This document shows, in pieces, positions 27,111 to 36,772 of a stretch of 64,000 nucleotides of DNA. The position numbers were made by a program, and so were the translations under genes. Numbering within the stretch: position 1 is the stretch's first letter; every line of letters begins with the position of its first letter. The notes under the pieces are model-generated. The model saw only the letters and a program-made list of their open reading frames with translations, searched no databases and was not told where the DNA came from. The DNA is from Ahrensia sp. (GTDB taxonomy: Bacteria > Pseudomonadota > Alphaproteobacteria > Rhizobiales > Rhizobiaceae). The stretch is from the NCBI GenBank assembly GCA_002706335.1, contig PAKZ01000030.1, forward strand, positions 62,001 to 126,000, in the 5' to 3' direction.

Positions 27111-28142
27111 TCAGGCCTCGTCCTTGCGGCGGCTGGCGGCGAGTTGCAGCAGCGTCAGCACAAACAGCACCACACCGAGAACCACCGAAGCGGCCGCCGC
27201 GAGGCCGAAATTCTGCACCTGGTTCGAAAAACCGGTCGTGTAGATATACTGGACAATGAACTGGGTTGCGGTGCCCGGTCCGCCGCCGGTGAGCACGAAG
27301 ACCTCATCGAAGATCTGCACGGCCTTGATCAGCGCCAGCACGATGACCACGAGCATGTTGGGCCAGAGCAGCGGCAGCGTGATGCGAAAGAAGACGCGCT
27401 CGCGCTTGGTACCGTCCATCTCGGCGGCCTCATAGAGATCGGGCGGGATCGCTTGCAGGCCGGCGAGCAGGATCAGCGTGTAGAAGCCCATATGCGCCCA
27501 GACCGAGACGAAGATCGCCCAGAACATCGACCAGGTGGGCGAGACGAAATAGAGCACCGGGTCGAGGCCCATCGAGACCAGGAAGGCGTTGAGGACGCCG
27601 TCGCGCAGCAGGATCCATTTCCAGATCAGGGCGACGACCACGGGCGACAGCAGCACGGGGAAGAAGAATGCGGCGCGAAAGAAACCGCGCCCGCGGATCT
27701 CCCTGTTCAGGATCAGCGCTGTGATCAGCGAAAAAAGAACGATCAGGCTGACCTGGAAGAAGACGAAGGTGAAAGTGTTGAAGACTCCGCGCCAAAAGCG
27801 GTCTTCGCGGCATGTCGTCGGGTCGAGGTAATTGCCGCAATCGAACAGGAAGCCGTATTGCTCCAGCCCGACAAAGGGCCGATCATCGAGATAGAGATTG
27901 GTACCGCCGGTGACCGAAAAGGCGAAGTTGATGAAGAGCGGCACGACCACGAACAGGCCGAAGAAGGCCAGATTCGGCAGGATGAAGACGTAAGGCATCG
28001 CACGGATGCCGAGAAGGCGTTGCAGTCCGCGCAACGGAACGTCGAGAATGGTGAAGAGCACACGGACAGGCCATGCGGCTATCGCGTTGAGAAGCGATGG
28101 ACCGCTGTCGCTTTTCGAGCGTGTTGTGTCTTCGAGTGCCAT
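27111..28142 (-). CDS. Sugar ABC transporter permease (MalF-like)
   Basis: 343 residues, with about six membrane helices and a conserved EAA loop (YEAAEMDGTKRERVFFRITLPLL) for ATPase docking. A periplasmic loop, including NLYLDDRPFVGLEQYGFLFDCGNYL and a Cys pair, follows the first helix. It forms the membrane channel together with the MalG-like partner. It is separated from the upstream binding-protein gene by 89 bases that contain a strong hairpin. Confidence 0.94.
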   Translation of the reverse strand: MALEDTTRSKSDSGPSLLNAIAAWPVRVLFTILDVPLRGLQRLLGIRAMPYVFILPNLAFFGLFVVVPLFINFAFSVTGGTNLYLDDRPFVGLEQYGFLFDCGNYLDPTTCREDRFWRGVFNTFTFVFFQVSLIVLFSLITALILNREIRGRGFFRAAFFFPVLLSPVVVALIWKWILLRDGVLNAFLVSMGLDPVLYFVSPTWSMFWAIFVSVWAHMGFYTLILLAGLQAIPPDLYEAAEMDGTKRERVFFRITLPLLWPNMLVVIVLALIKAVQIFDEVFVLTGGGPGTATQFIVQYIYTTGFSNQVQNFGLAAAASVVLGVVLFVLTLLQLAASRRKDEA

Positions 28143-28177
28143 TGATACGCATCGGGCCGAGTTCTGAGGCGACAGGA

Positions 28178-28203
28178 CCGGGCGCAGCCGTAGCCGCGCC
28201 CGG
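28178..28203 (-). repeat. Intercistronic GC hairpin between binding-protein and permease genes
   Basis: CCGGGCGC / GCGCCCGG, a perfect 8-bp stem with a 10-base loop, is not followed by a T-run. In many sugar ABC operons a hairpin here protects the binding-protein mRNA and lowers permease expression; that role is inferred. Confidence 0.6.
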
Positions 28204-28231
28204 CGGGGAGGTTAGTCCTTGAGGCGCGGTC

Positions 28232-29518
28232 TTAGCCGCCGCGCTTCTTTTCCGCGATCTGCTGTTCGACGTCCTGCGTCATGCGGTCGAAGGCCTGGTC
28301 GAGTGTGAGTTCACCGACAATGGCCTCGCCCAGGCGCGAGATGAGTGCGTTGAACATGACGCGGTTGTTCACATAGCCCTGCAGATCGAAGGCGATCGGC
28401 GAGATCGACGGAACGGCCGACGAGAAAGTCGACAGGGCATGCTTGGCGCGCGGATCGTCCGTGGCGAAGTCGACGCCCTTGGATGCAAGGCCGAGATGAC
28501 CCGGAATAAACAGCGTCTTGCCGTAGAATTCCCCGAGCACCTCCTCCGAGGACAGGTAATCCATCAACTTGCCGACTTCTTCCGGGTGCTTGGACGTCTT
28601 GAGCGCGACGAGCGACGCTCCGCCCGGCATGCCGGTGCAGGCTGCCGGACCACAGGGCGCGGGCACTGCCCACCAATCGAAGGCATCGCCGATCGTGTCG
28701 GCGAATTGCGGGATCTGCCAGGAGCCGGACATGTACATCACGACCTTGGCGTTGGCGAAGTCCTCGTTCGCGCCGAGATATTGCGAGCCGGAGACCGATC
28801 CCCAGAGCTCCTTGGCCATGGTGCCGTCCTGGTGCCAGTCATAGAGCTTGGTGGCCATCAGCTTTAGGCCGTCGTCGACAAGAGCGGGTTCGCCATCGGC
28901 ATCGAACATCTTGGCGCCCATCGAGATCGCCGGGCCGGCGACGCGGTGACCGGAACGGTCCCAGGCCATCGGGATCGGAATGTCGAGCTTGTCGGCGACT
29001 TCCTTGGAGGCTTTCGCCCAGTCATCCCAGGTTGCGCCCTCGCCCGGCATCTCGACTTCCGCCTGTTCGAACAGGGTCTTGTTGACATAGGGGCCGGTGA
29101 CGGTGAGCTGCGTCATGAACCCGGAAATCGACGAGGTGTCGCCGGGTTGGCGCAGCCATTTGAGGAAGGGACCGAAGTTCTCTTCCCAATAGGCAGGGTC
29201 GGAGATGTACGGCGTCAGGTCCATATAATATTTGGACAGGCCGCCGAGATCGGTGACACGGGCGATGTCGGGTCCCTCGCCAGCAGCGAGCTGCACCGGC
29301 AGGCTTTCGAGGATCGCCTTGTAGGGCACCACGTCGAGCGTGACCTTGATATCGGGATTGTCGGCCTCGAACTTGTCGAGGATGCCGCGCATGACCTCCC
29401 CCTCGATGCCGTCATTGTACCAGGTCATTCTCAGTTCTGTTTCGGCAAGCGCATTGCCGGCCATCAGGCCGAGCGCGGCCACGCCCATTGCGAGCGTCAT
29501 GTGCAATCTGTTTTTCAT
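28232..29518 (-). CDS. Sugar ABC transporter substrate-binding protein
   Basis: 428 residues from ATG 29518, with GGGAGGAAATGCC directly upstream. The signal peptide KNRLHMTLAMGVAALGLMAG is cleaved near ALAE. The mature part is a solute-binding protein family 1 (CUT1) fold: LRMTWYNDGIEGEVMRGIL, DNPDIKVTLDVVPYKAI and LAAGEGPDIARVTDLG, with the later GDAFDWWAVPAPCG and LVALKTSKHPEEVGKLMDYL. It delivers a carbohydrate to the two permeases downstream. It is the promoter-proximal gene and lies 22 bases from a GntR-type operator. Confidence 0.94.
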   Translation of the reverse strand: MKNRLHMTLAMGVAALGLMAGNALAETELRMTWYNDGIEGEVMRGILDKFEADNPDIKVTLDVVPYKAILESLPVQLAAGEGPDIARVTDLGGLSKYYMDLTPYISDPAYWEENFGPFLKWLRQPGDTSSISGFMTQLTVTGPYVNKTLFEQAEVEMPGEGATWDDWAKASKEVADKLDIPIPMAWDRSGHRVAGPAISMGAKMFDADGEPALVDDGLKLMATKLYDWHQDGTMAKELWGSVSGSQYLGANEDFANAKVVMYMSGSWQIPQFADTIGDAFDWWAVPAPCGPAACTGMPGGASLVALKTSKHPEEVGKLMDYLSSEEVLGEFYGKTLFIPGHLGLASKGVDFATDDPRAKHALSTFSSAVPSISPIAFDLQGYVNNRVMFNALISRLGEAIVGELTLDQAFDRMTQDVEQQIAEKKRGG

Positions 29519-29539
29519 GGCATTTCCTCCCTTTATAAC

Positions 29540-29553
29540 TGGTATACTAGTAC
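29540..29553. promoter_or_regulatory. GntR-type operator, left copy, upstream of ABC importer operon
   Basis: TGGTATACTAGTAC in the leader or promoter region of the binding-protein gene. The exact reverse complement occurs at 30378-30391 upstream of the divergent hydrolase. The near-palindromic GTATACTAGTAC core fits the FadR-subfamily pattern, and the regulator gene lies between the two sites. Confidence 0.75.
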
Positions 29554-29588
29554 ACGGAACCTTCTCGGACAAGCCGGATTTCGGCTTA

Positions 29589-30296
29589 TCAAAGCTTCTT
29601 TGCGGACACCTCCGCGGTTTCGAAAACGGAATCCACATGCGCGCGAATTATCCGCGCCGCGGCGTCAGCGTCTTGGGCGCGGATTTGCTCAAGCAGCGCG
29701 ATATGATCCCGATAGGCCTGCATGGAACGTCCCTCGATAGACGACATCAGCTTCAGCCTCCTGCGGTCGACATGCGCCTTGACCGACTGTACCAGATGCC
29801 ATGCCTTCGGCACACCGGCCATCTCCGCAAGAGCTTCATGGAAACGCTCGTCATGGCGGAAAAAGGTCATGTAGTCATCGCGTTCGGCGGCATGCTTCTG
29901 CGCGGCAAGGATCGGCGCGAGACGCTCGTCATCGACACCGGTTCCGGCAAGACTGCGGGCAATCGCCTCCTCGATAGCGCAGCGAATGAAGACCGCCTCG
30001 CGCAGTCGTGCCTCGTCATGCGGTGCGACGACCGAGCCGACCTGCGGACGGACGATGATCAGCCCTTCGCTGGCCAGCTGCTGCAGGGCCGCGCGCAGAG
30101 GCGTTCGTGAGATGTCGCAAAAGCGCGCAATTTCCGCTTCGCTCAGAAATGCGCCGGGCGGCAGGCGATTATCGACGATGCGCGCGCGCAGCGCGTCGTA
30201 AATCTGCGGTGCAATCGAATGCGAGCGGTCGATGGCGATGTCATCAAGCGCCGGACCGGGATCGAAGCGTTCCGCTTCCGCGCTCAGGCGAGGCAT
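29589..30296 (-). CDS. GntR-family transcriptional regulator (FadR/FCD type)
   Basis: 235 residues from ATG 30296, with GAGGAAAGG upstream; a GTG at 30302 would add two. The winged helix-turn-helix covers residues ~15-80: YDALRARIVDNRLPPGAFL, SEAEIARFCDISRTPLRAAL and GLIIVRPQVGSVV. The rest is an all-helical FCD ligand-binding domain with VFIRCAIEEAIARSLA and spaced His residues for a metal. It lies between the ABC importer operon, transcribed the same way, and the divergent hydrolase, each preceded by an identical operator. It therefore probably represses both until a pathway metabolite binds. Confidence 0.93.
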   Translation of the reverse strand: MPRLSAEAERFDPGPALDDIAIDRSHSIAPQIYDALRARIVDNRLPPGAFLSEAEIARFCDISRTPLRAALQQLASEGLIIVRPQVGSVVAPHDEARLREAVFIRCAIEEAIARSLAGTGVDDERLAPILAAQKHAAERDDYMTFFRHDERFHEALAEMAGVPKAWHLVQSVKAHVDRRRLKLMSSIEGRSMQAYRDHIALLEQIRAQDADAAARIIRAHVDSVFETAEVSAKKL

Positions 30297-30377
30297 GCAC
30301 ACAGCCTTTCCTCAGCCGACACGGACCGTCCATCGATGAAACGCCATTTCGGCAATTGCTCCTCCCAAAGCGCCGAA

Positions 30378-30391
30378 GTACTAGTATACCA
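30378..30391. promoter_or_regulatory. GntR-type operator, right copy, upstream of hydrolase gene
   Basis: GTACTAGTATACCA, the exact reverse complement of the 14-bp site at 29540-29553. It lies 33 bases before the hydrolase start and about 80 bases upstream of the GntR gene on the other strand, so it could also mediate autoregulation. Confidence 0.75.
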
Positions 30392-30424
30392 GCTTATCGA
30401 CGAATTCACCGATTGCAAGGAAGA

Positions 30425-31357
30425 ATGGAAAGAACCCGCATCGACGCAACGGAACTGTGGACACTTCTCGGTTCTCCCGGCGGCGCGCCGCCGCTGTCCC
30501 GCTGCGCAACCGTGGGCAGCACGTCAATGGCCGGTCAGATCGTCGAGGAAATCCGGCTGACCACGCACGCGGGCGACATTCCGGGCACGGTCATCCGTCC
30601 GGACGGACCTGGCCCCTTCCCAGCCATTCTCTACTGCCACGCCCATGGAAACCGCTACGATATCGGCCGCAGGGAACTCTTGGAAGGACGGCCAGCGCTG
30701 CAGGACCCGCCCTATGGCCCCCTTCTTGCCGCGCGCGGCTATCTTGTCTTTTGCATCGATGTCGCCGGTTTCGGCGAACGCCATGCGGAAGGCGCGGAAA
30801 GCGCGCTGGCCAAGGAAGCCCTGTGGCGCGGGCGAACGCTGTTGGGCGACATGCTGGCCAATCTCTCGGCGGCCCTCGATCATCTATGCGACCGCCCGGA
30901 TGTGGACAGAGCCCGCATCGCCACATTCGGCATCTCGATGGGCGCGACGCATGCCTATTGGCTGGCGGCGCTCGACACGCGGATCGCCGCGGCGGCACAT
31001 CTCTGCGTCTTCTCCAACATTGCCGGGTTGATCGAGGCGGGCCAGCACGACCTCCACGGCATTTACATGACCGTGCCGGGCCTGCTCAACCGTTGCGATA
31101 TGAGCGATGTGGCCGCGCTGGTTGCGCCGAGACCGCAACTCGTCGGGGTTGGCGCGACCGACCCGCTGACGCCGCCGGGCGCTCTAGAGCCGGCGCTCGC
31201 GACGTTGCGCAGCGCCTATGCCGAGGCACCGGAACGCCTGAACGTCCTTGTCTCTCCGGAGACCGGCCACGTCGAGACAAAGGAGATGCGGGATGCGGTG
31301 CTGACCTTTCTCGACCGGTCGATCGGTCAGTCCGAGCCCGGGCGAATATCCTTGTAG
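30425..31357 (+). CDS. Dienelactone-hydrolase-like alpha/beta hydrolase
   Basis: 310 residues from ATG 30425, with AAGGAAG just upstream. The fold marks are ILYCHAHGNRYDIGR (oxyanion region), LAARGYLVFCIDVAGFGERH, the nucleophile elbow FGISMGATHAYW, VGVGATDPLTPP (Asp) and SPETGHVETKEM (His). It resembles acetyl-xylan-esterase or dienelactone-hydrolase relatives acting on sugar esters or lactones. It shares a GntR operator with the sugar importer, so it may deacylate or open a lactone of the imported sugar. Its 3' end overlaps the convergent glycosyltransferase gene by 31 bases. Confidence 0.88.
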   Translation: MERTRIDATELWTLLGSPGGAPPLSRCATVGSTSMAGQIVEEIRLTTHAGDIPGTVIRPDGPGPFPAILYCHAHGNRYDIGRRELLEGRPALQDPPYGPLLAARGYLVFCIDVAGFGERHAEGAESALAKEALWRGRTLLGDMLANLSAALDHLCDRPDVDRARIATFGISMGATHAYWLAALDTRIAAAAHLCVFSNIAGLIEAGQHDLHGIYMTVPGLLNRCDMSDVAALVAPRPQLVGVGATDPLTPPGALEPALATLRSAYAEAPERLNVLVSPETGHVETKEMRDAVLTFLDRSIGQSEPGRISL

Positions 31358-32073
31358 TCTTTTGTCAGCGGACGCCCTCGAAGCACGACCCATACATAGT
31401 TCAAGGCATAGCGCAGACCCGTCACGACGATGCCTTCGCCTTTCATACGGCGCGCCGATGAATAGATCGGCAGCGCGAAGGTCCATCTAACCCGGCCGAC
31501 CTCGCTGACGCGGCGCGCCACATCGGTGTCCTCTCCATAGAATTCGATTGACGTGTCATAGCCTCCGATCTGATCGAGGACCGCGCGACGCAGGATGAAA
31601 TTGCCGCCCTGCACCATCGCGCCCTTGCCCGTGACACGCTTTGAGACCGCCGAGACGAGATAGCCGACAAAATAGAAAAGACGCACCATCGCCCGCCCTG
31701 CCCGCGACATGTCGTAATAAATCAAGGGTCCGCTCAGTGCGGCGAGATCCGGATCTTGGCGGAAGGTTTCGAGCACGGTTGTCAGCCAGCCCTCCGGCAG
31801 GCGCGTGTCGGAGTCGATGTTGGCGATCAGTTCGCCCGACGAGGCGAGATAGCCGGCCTCGCGCGCCCGCACGAGCCCCTTTTGAGGCTCGTCGACCACC
31901 CGTACGCCCGGCACCGCCAGCGCGCGCTCCCGCGTGGCATCGGTGCTTGCATTGTTGACGACGATCACTTCCGCGTCGCATTCGATCGTGCCCAATTCGC
32001 GCATAACGCTCTCAAGGCAGGGACCAATGAAATCCTGCTCGTTATAGGCCGGGATGACGAAGGAGATTTTCAT
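31327..32073 (-). CDS. Family 2 glycosyltransferase
   Basis: 248 residues. A GT-A fold glycosyltransferase: SFVIPAYNEQDFIGPCLESV at the N-terminus, VIVVNNASTDATRE, then the metal-binding ANIDSDTRLPEGWL (DxD-like) and GGNFILRRAVLDQIGGYD. It probably transfers a sugar to a lipid or cell-surface acceptor. It has no C-terminal membrane anchor. It lies downstream of, but not overlapping, the dTDP-rhamnose genes (gap 133 bases), so it may be a rhamnosyltransferase or simply another envelope glycosylation enzyme. Confidence 0.9.
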   Translation of the reverse strand: MKISFVIPAYNEQDFIGPCLESVMRELGTIECDAEVIVVNNASTDATRERALAVPGVRVVDEPQKGLVRAREAGYLASSGELIANIDSDTRLPEGWLTTVLETFRQDPDLAALSGPLIYYDMSRAGRAMVRLFYFVGYLVSAVSKRVTGKGAMVQGGNFILRRAVLDQIGGYDTSIEFYGEDTDVARRVSEVGRVRWTFALPIYSSARRMKGEGIVVTGLRYALNYVWVVLRGRPLTKDYKDIRPGSD

Positions 32074-32206
32074 GCGGGGCGTCTGTCTGTAATGCGCGCT
32101 TGGTTGCCGAATAGAGGCGAGAATGCCATTAGCCCAAAAGCGGTAGTTGGCAAGGCCTTGATGCTCACGTCCGCTGATTTGCCAACAAGCCGGCGATTCC
32201 TCTCAG

Positions 32207-33103
32207 TTAAATGTCGAACCGTTTCAGGACTTCGGCGAGCGACTGCCGCCACTCTTGCGGACTATAGCCGAAAGTCGTCTCGAACAGCGCCGTATTGAGC
32301 CGCGAATCCGCCGGACGTCGGGCGACAGTCGGATAATCCGCGGTGGATATCGCCCTCACTCGAGGGGTCTTCGCGCCCGCCTCCGCGGCGAATGAAAACG
32401 CGGCCTGTGCGAATTCGAACCAGCTTGCCGATCCCGCCCCCGCGAGATGATAAAGGCCTGAAACATCCCCCGCGTCTTGTGCTGTCAGCGGCTTTGCGAC
32501 CGCCAGAATGCCGTCCGCAATCACATAAGCCGATGTCGGGCTGCCTATCTGATCCGAGACAACACCGATCTCGTCCTTCGTTTCTGCCAGGCGAAGCATC
32601 GTCTGGACGAAGTTGTTCCCGAAAGGGGAGTAGACCCATGAAGTCCGCAGGACGATATGGTCGGGATTGGCTTCGGCCACCGCTTGTTCGCCCGCCAATT
32701 TGGACCTGCCATAGACGCCAAGTGGGGCCACAGGATCGGTTTCGCGATACGGCCTGCCCAACGTGCCGTTGAAGACATAGTCGGTCGAAATCTGGATGAC
32801 AGGGGCGCCACCCATATGGGCTCCGCGAGCCACCTCGCCCGCAGCATTGGCGTTGATCGTCATCGCGAGGTCAGGCTCGCTCTCGGCCTGATCCACGGCG
32901 GTGTAAGCGGCGGCGTTGACAACGATATCGGGTGCGAGGGCCGCAATCTTTTCGGCAAGTCCCTCCGGCATCGCCATGTCAAAGTCCGGACGGGCGGCAT
33001 GGACAAGTTCGAGATCGTCGCGGGCGACGCAGCGCTCTTCAAGGGCCCGGGCGACCTGCCCTTTCCTGCCCGTGACGACGATCCGGACAGGATTATTCGA
33101 CAT
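32207..33103 (-). CDS. rfbD: dTDP-4-dehydrorhamnose reductase
   Basis: 298 residues from ATG 33103. It is the last step of dTDP-L-rhamnose synthesis, reducing dTDP-4-keto-L-rhamnose with NAD(P)H. The Rossmann loop is [13 protein letters not shown]. Other marks are [28 protein letters not shown] and the YGRSKLAGE catalytic Tyr-x-x-x-Lys. It overlaps rfbB by 11 bases and ends the rfbA-rfbC-rfbB-rfbD cluster. Confidence 0.96.
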   Translation of the reverse strand: MSNNPVRIVVTGRKGQVARALEERCVARDDLELVHAARPDFDMAMPEGLAEKIAALAPDIVVNAAAYTAVDQAESEPDLAMTINANAAGEVARGAHMGGAPVIQISTDYVFNGTLGRPYRETDPVAPLGVYGRSKLAGEQAVAEANPDHIVLRTSWVYSPFGNNFVQTMLRLAETKDEIGVVSDQIGSPTSAYVIADGILAVAKPLTAQDAGDVSGLYHLAGAGSASWFEFAQAAFSFAAEAGAKTPRVRAISTADYPTVARRPADSRLNTALFETTFGYSPQEWRQSLAEVLKRFDI

Positions 33104-34148
33104 GGCCCCTGCCGCGACGTTCGCCCTTGTCTGTTTCGCGGATCGGCGCCCACCACCAGTCATTGCCCAGATACCAACGGATGGTCTTGCGCAGGCCGCT
33201 CTCGAAGGTTTCCCGGGCTTTCCAGCCGAGCTCTGTTTCGATCTTGGTCGGATCGATCGCATAACGGCGATCATGGCCTGGCCGGTCGGTCACGAAGGTG
33301 ATTTGGTCGGCGTAGCTTTTGCCGGGTCGCGGACGCTCGTCGTCGAGGATTGCGCAAATCGTGCGGACGACATCGATGTTCGTCCGCTCCGAACGGCCGC
33401 CGATATTGTAGGTCTCGCCGGGCGCGCCCTTTTTGATTACGGCCTCCAGCGCGCGGGCATGGTCCTCGACGAAGAGCCAGTCGCGTACATTCTGCCCCTG
33501 CCCGTAAACCGGCAGGTCCCGGCCATCCAGCGCGTTCAGCGTCACCAGCGGGATGAGCTTTTCGGGAAAATGAAACGGCCCATAATTGTTGGAGCAATTG
33601 GAGAGGACCGTCGGCAGGCCATAGGTATGACACCACGCGCGGGCCAAATGATCTGAAGCGGCCTTGGAGGCCGAATAAGGCGATGAGGGTTTGTAAGGCG
33701 TTTCCTCGGTGAAGATGCCACTGTCGAAGGGCAGATCGCCATAAACCTCGTCGGTGGAAACGTGATGGAAGCGAAACGCTTCGCGGCGGTCGGAGGGAAG
33801 CTCGGCCCAGTAGCGCCGCGCCGCCGAGAGCATGCGGAACGTGCCGATGACATTGGTCTGCAAGAAGATGTCCGGGCCATCGATCGAGCGGTCGACATGG
33901 CTTTCGGCAGCAAGGTGCATGACGGCATCGATGTCGTTTGCGCGCATCGCGTCGAGGATCGTCTCCTCGTCGCGGATATCGGCCTGCAGGAAAGCGTAGT
34001 TCGGCTGGTTTTCTATTGCGCGCAGAGACTGCAGATTGCCCGCATAGGTCAGCGCATCGACATTAAGAACGAAATCGCCTTCGCCGACCAGATGCCGGCA
34101 GATCGCGGATCCGATGAAGCCAGCGCCGCCGGTGACAAGGATCCGCAT
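33093..34148 (-). CDS. rfbB: dTDP-glucose 4,6-dehydratase
   Basis: 351 residues from ATG 34148. This extended SDR converts dTDP-glucose to dTDP-4-keto-6-deoxyglucose. The NAD loop is [14 protein letters not shown]. Substrate and catalytic features are [24 protein letters not shown] (Thr/Asp/Glu) and [16 protein letters not shown] (Tyr-x-x-x-Lys). [14 protein letters not shown] and WYLGNDWWW are typical of the C-terminal half. It starts 3 bases after the rfbC stop. Confidence 0.97.
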   Translation of the reverse strand: MRILVTGGAGFIGSAICRHLVGEGDFVLNVDALTYAGNLQSLRAIENQPNYAFLQADIRDEETILDAMRANDIDAVMHLAAESHVDRSIDGPDIFLQTNVIGTFRMLSAARRYWAELPSDRREAFRFHHVSTDEVYGDLPFDSGIFTEETPYKPSSPYSASKAASDHLARAWCHTYGLPTVLSNCSNNYGPFHFPEKLIPLVTLNALDGRDLPVYGQGQNVRDWLFVEDHARALEAVIKKGAPGETYNIGGRSERTNIDVVRTICAILDDERPRPGKSYADQITFVTDRPGHDRRYAIDPTKIETELGWKARETFESGLRKTIRWYLGNDWWWAPIRETDKGERRGRGHVE

Positions 34149-34150
34149 TG

Positions 34151-34723
34151 TCAGGCCTCTTTGCCGTAGACAAAGCCGGTGTCGACTTCGGCGAGCAGCG
34201 GCGCCTTTGCGTCCTTTGCGGAAAGTGAAAAGGCGCCAGCTTCGACCGGCCATTGAACACCGATCTGGGGGTCGTCGAACCTTATTACCCGATCATGCTC
34301 CGGCGAGTAGAAATCTGTCACCTTGTAGATGACTTCCGTATCTGGGGTCAGCGTAACGAAACCATGCGCGAACCCCTTGGGGACGAAGATCTGGTTCCAT
34401 TTCTCCGCAGAGACCTCCAGCCCGAACCATTTCCCGAATGTCGGCGAGCCTTTGCGGATGTCGACGGCGACGTCGAAGACCGCACCCCGGATGACCCGAA
34501 CAAGCTTGTCCTGGGCGTGCGGCGGAAGTTGGTAATGCAAGCCGCGCAATACGCCGGGGGCGCGAGACAGGCTGTGATTGTCCTGGCAGAATTCGACGGG
34601 AAGCCCGGTGGGCGCGAGATCGCGGCTGTTAAAGGTCTCGGAAAAGAAGCCGCGATCGTCGCCATGCTTCTTCGGCGTAATCTCTTTCAGCCCATCGAGG
34701 CCCAGATCCCTCACCTCAACCAT
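34151..34723 (-). CDS. rfbC: dTDP-4-dehydrorhamnose 3,5-epimerase
   Basis: 190 residues from ATG 34723, overlapping the rfbA stop by 8 bases. It is a cupin-type epimerase. Key features are [32 protein letters not shown] (catalytic His), [31 protein letters not shown] and [13 protein letters not shown]. It epimerises C3 and C5 of the 4-keto sugar to give the L-rhamnose configuration. Confidence 0.97.
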   Translation of the reverse strand: MVEVRDLGLDGLKEITPKKHGDDRGFFSETFNSRDLAPTGLPVEFCQDNHSLSRAPGVLRGLHYQLPPHAQDKLVRVIRGAVFDVAVDIRKGSPTFGKWFGLEVSAEKWNQIFVPKGFAHGFVTLTPDTEVIYKVTDFYSPEHDRVIRFDDPQIGVQWPVEAGAFSLSAKDAKAPLLAEVDTGFVYGKEA

Positions 34724-35597
34724 GGGCGATCTCGGCGGCCCGGCGGCGCAGATAATCGGCATATCCGGTGTTGCCGAGTTGGTCGGCCCGTTTGAGGACT
34801 GCCTCCGACGTGAGCCAGCCCCGGTCGAGACCGATCTCCTCGGGACAGGCGATCTTGACGCCCTGGCGGTGTTCGATCGTGCGCACGAAACTGCCCGCCT
34901 CATGCAGGCTGTCATGGGTGCCTGTGTCCAACCACGCATAGCCTCGGCCGAGTTTGGCGACGACCAGATCGCCCCGCTCCAAATAGGCCCGATTGACGTC
35001 GGTTATCTCCAATTCGCCGCGCGGTGACGGCGAGATCGAGGCGGCGATATCGAGCACGTCATTGTCGTAGAAATAAAGGCCGGTTACCGCCCAGTTGGAT
35101 TTCGGCGCCTTCGGCTTTTCGTCGATACCGGTCGCTACGCCAGTCTTCTCGTCAAAGGTGACGACTCCGTAGCGTTCCGGATCGGACACGTAACAGGCGA
35201 AGATCGTGGCGCCCTTCTCCTTGGCGGCGGCCTGAACCACGATATCCGTCAGACCGTGGCCGTAAAAAATGTTGTCGCCCAAGACCAGCGCCACCTGACT
35301 GCCGCCAACGAATTCGCGCCCGATGATGAAGGCCTCCGCCAACCCGTTGGGGGCTTCCTGCTCGGCATAGGAGAACTCAACGCCGAAGGCCGAGCCGTCG
35401 CGCAGAAGTTCACGAAAGAGCGGCAAATCGCGCGGTGTCGAGATTATGAGGATTTCGCGTATACCCGCGAGCATGAAAACACTCAGCGGATAGTAGATCA
35501 TCGGCTTGTCGTAGACGGGAAGCAGTTGCTTGGAAACGGCAATCGTCGCCGGATAAAGCCGCGTCCCGCTGCCGCCAGCCAGAATGATGCCCTTCAT
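34716..35597 (-). CDS. rfbA: Glucose-1-phosphate thymidylyltransferase
   Basis: 293 residues from ATG 35597, first gene of the rhamnose cluster. It couples dTTP and glucose-1-phosphate to dTDP-glucose. The signature is [30 protein letters not shown]-like, split here as [11 protein letters not shown] and [16 protein letters not shown]. It is followed by [12 protein letters not shown] (metal-binding Asp) and [13 protein letters not shown]. The first step of the pathway, it is subject to feedback by dTDP-rhamnose in known enzymes. Confidence 0.97.
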   Translation of the reverse strand: MKGIILAGGSGTRLYPATIAVSKQLLPVYDKPMIYYPLSVFMLAGIREILIISTPRDLPLFRELLRDGSAFGVEFSYAEQEAPNGLAEAFIIGREFVGGSQVALVLGDNIFYGHGLTDIVVQAAAKEKGATIFACYVSDPERYGVVTFDEKTGVATGIDEKPKAPKSNWAVTGLYFYDNDVLDIAASISPSPRGELEITDVNRAYLERGDLVVAKLGRGYAWLDTGTHDSLHEAGSFVRTIEHRQGVKIACPEEIGLDRGWLTSEAVLKRADQLGNTGYADYLRRRAAEIAHG

Positions 35598-35812
35598 CGT
35601 TCAGGCCCCAAGCCCGTTCATATGCTTACTCAACATAGTCGGACCTCTTGGCACACTCTTCGAATGGACGACAGGCTGAATTTCAAGAATTGTCCCTTGT
35701 GAAGAGCGGTGTTTGTGCCCCTACTCAATGGGCGTTTGTCTTCCGCCCGTCTAACCCACAAGGCCGAGCCTCGTCGTCGTCCAATTGAGGACGTTGACCT
35801 TGTCCGGCGCAT

Positions 35813-36673
35813 TCAAAGCGTGAAAACTTCCGACACCAGCCGTTCCCCCTGCCCGGCCCTCTCTCGCGATCCATAGGCCTCCGCAAGAGCTTCCGCTGCG
35901 TCCGGCTTGAGGCCCAGCGCGTGGGTCATCTCCAGATAGTAACCCAGATCTTTCGCCGCGTTTGAGATGGTGAAGTTGAAGCTGGAGGTATCGCCTTGCG
36001 TGAAGGCGGGGGCCAGGCGGTCCAGCGCGACGCTGCGGCCGCCGCCTTTGGCGAGGACGTCGCAGAAGACGTCCAAAGACACGCCGGCCTCGCGGGTCGC
36101 CACGGCCGCCTCGTTGAGCACGGCAGCGAACCCCAGAGAGACAAAGTTATGCAATAATTTCAGCGCATGGCCGCTTCCGGTTTCTCCGGCATGGATGATG
36201 TTCTCGGCGAAGCATTCGAGTATCGGCCGCTGCGCTTCCAGCAACGCCGCGTCGCCTCCGACGATCAGGTTCAGCCGCCCCTCCGCCGCTTCCTTCGGCG
36301 TGCGTGTCATCGGCGCGTCGAGGAATGATCCGCCCGCTTCCGCAACTTTTTCCGCCATAGCCTTGGTGGTTTCGGGCAGCGATGTGGAACAGTCGATGAT
36401 CGCTGTGCCGGGGCGCAAGGTCTCAAGCAGCCCGCCCTTCGCCGCAAGCACGGCTTCGACCTGCGGCGCTCCGGTGACGACTAGGATGATGGTGTCGCAT
36501 TGTGCGGCGATGCCAGCGACTTGCCTGACGCTTCTTGCGCCGGCCGATACAAGGTCGTCGGTCGGCTGGTTGCCCGGATGGTCGAGAAAGACCAGTGGCC
36601 AGCCATGTTTGAGCAAGTTCGCCGCGATCCCGTGGCCCATACGACCAACACCGATCAGTCCTACGGTCTTCAT
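35813..36673 (-). CDS. 3-hydroxyisobutyrate-dehydrogenase-like beta-hydroxyacid dehydrogenase
   Basis: 286 residues. The N-terminal Rossmann domain shows TVGLIGVGRMGHGIAANLL, then AIIDCSTSLPETTKAMAE and FLDAPMTRTPKEAAEG. The catalytic Lys lies in GSGHALKLLHNFVSLG. It belongs to the 6-phosphogluconate or beta-hydroxyacid dehydrogenase superfamily and oxidises 3-hydroxy acids with NAD(P)+. A LysR gene lies 99 bases upstream on the same strand and may regulate it. The physiological substrate is unassigned. Confidence 0.93.
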   Translation of the reverse strand: MKTVGLIGVGRMGHGIAANLLKHGWPLVFLDHPGNQPTDDLVSAGARSVRQVAGIAAQCDTIILVVTGAPQVEAVLAAKGGLLETLRPGTAIIDCSTSLPETTKAMAEKVAEAGGSFLDAPMTRTPKEAAEGRLNLIVGGDAALLEAQRPILECFAENIIHAGETGSGHALKLLHNFVSLGFAAVLNEAAVATREAGVSLDVFCDVLAKGGGRSVALDRLAPAFTQGDTSSFNFTISNAAKDLGYYLEMTHALGLKPDAAEALAEAYGSRERAGQGERLVSEVFTL

Positions 36674-36772
36674 TCGCCCTCCCCTCCGGTTTACTGCGCG
36701 AAAGACAGATTCTTATCGCGTTTCGTGCCGGCAAGACAGGCTCGGGATAGTCCCGAGTGTGCGGTACGAAAT

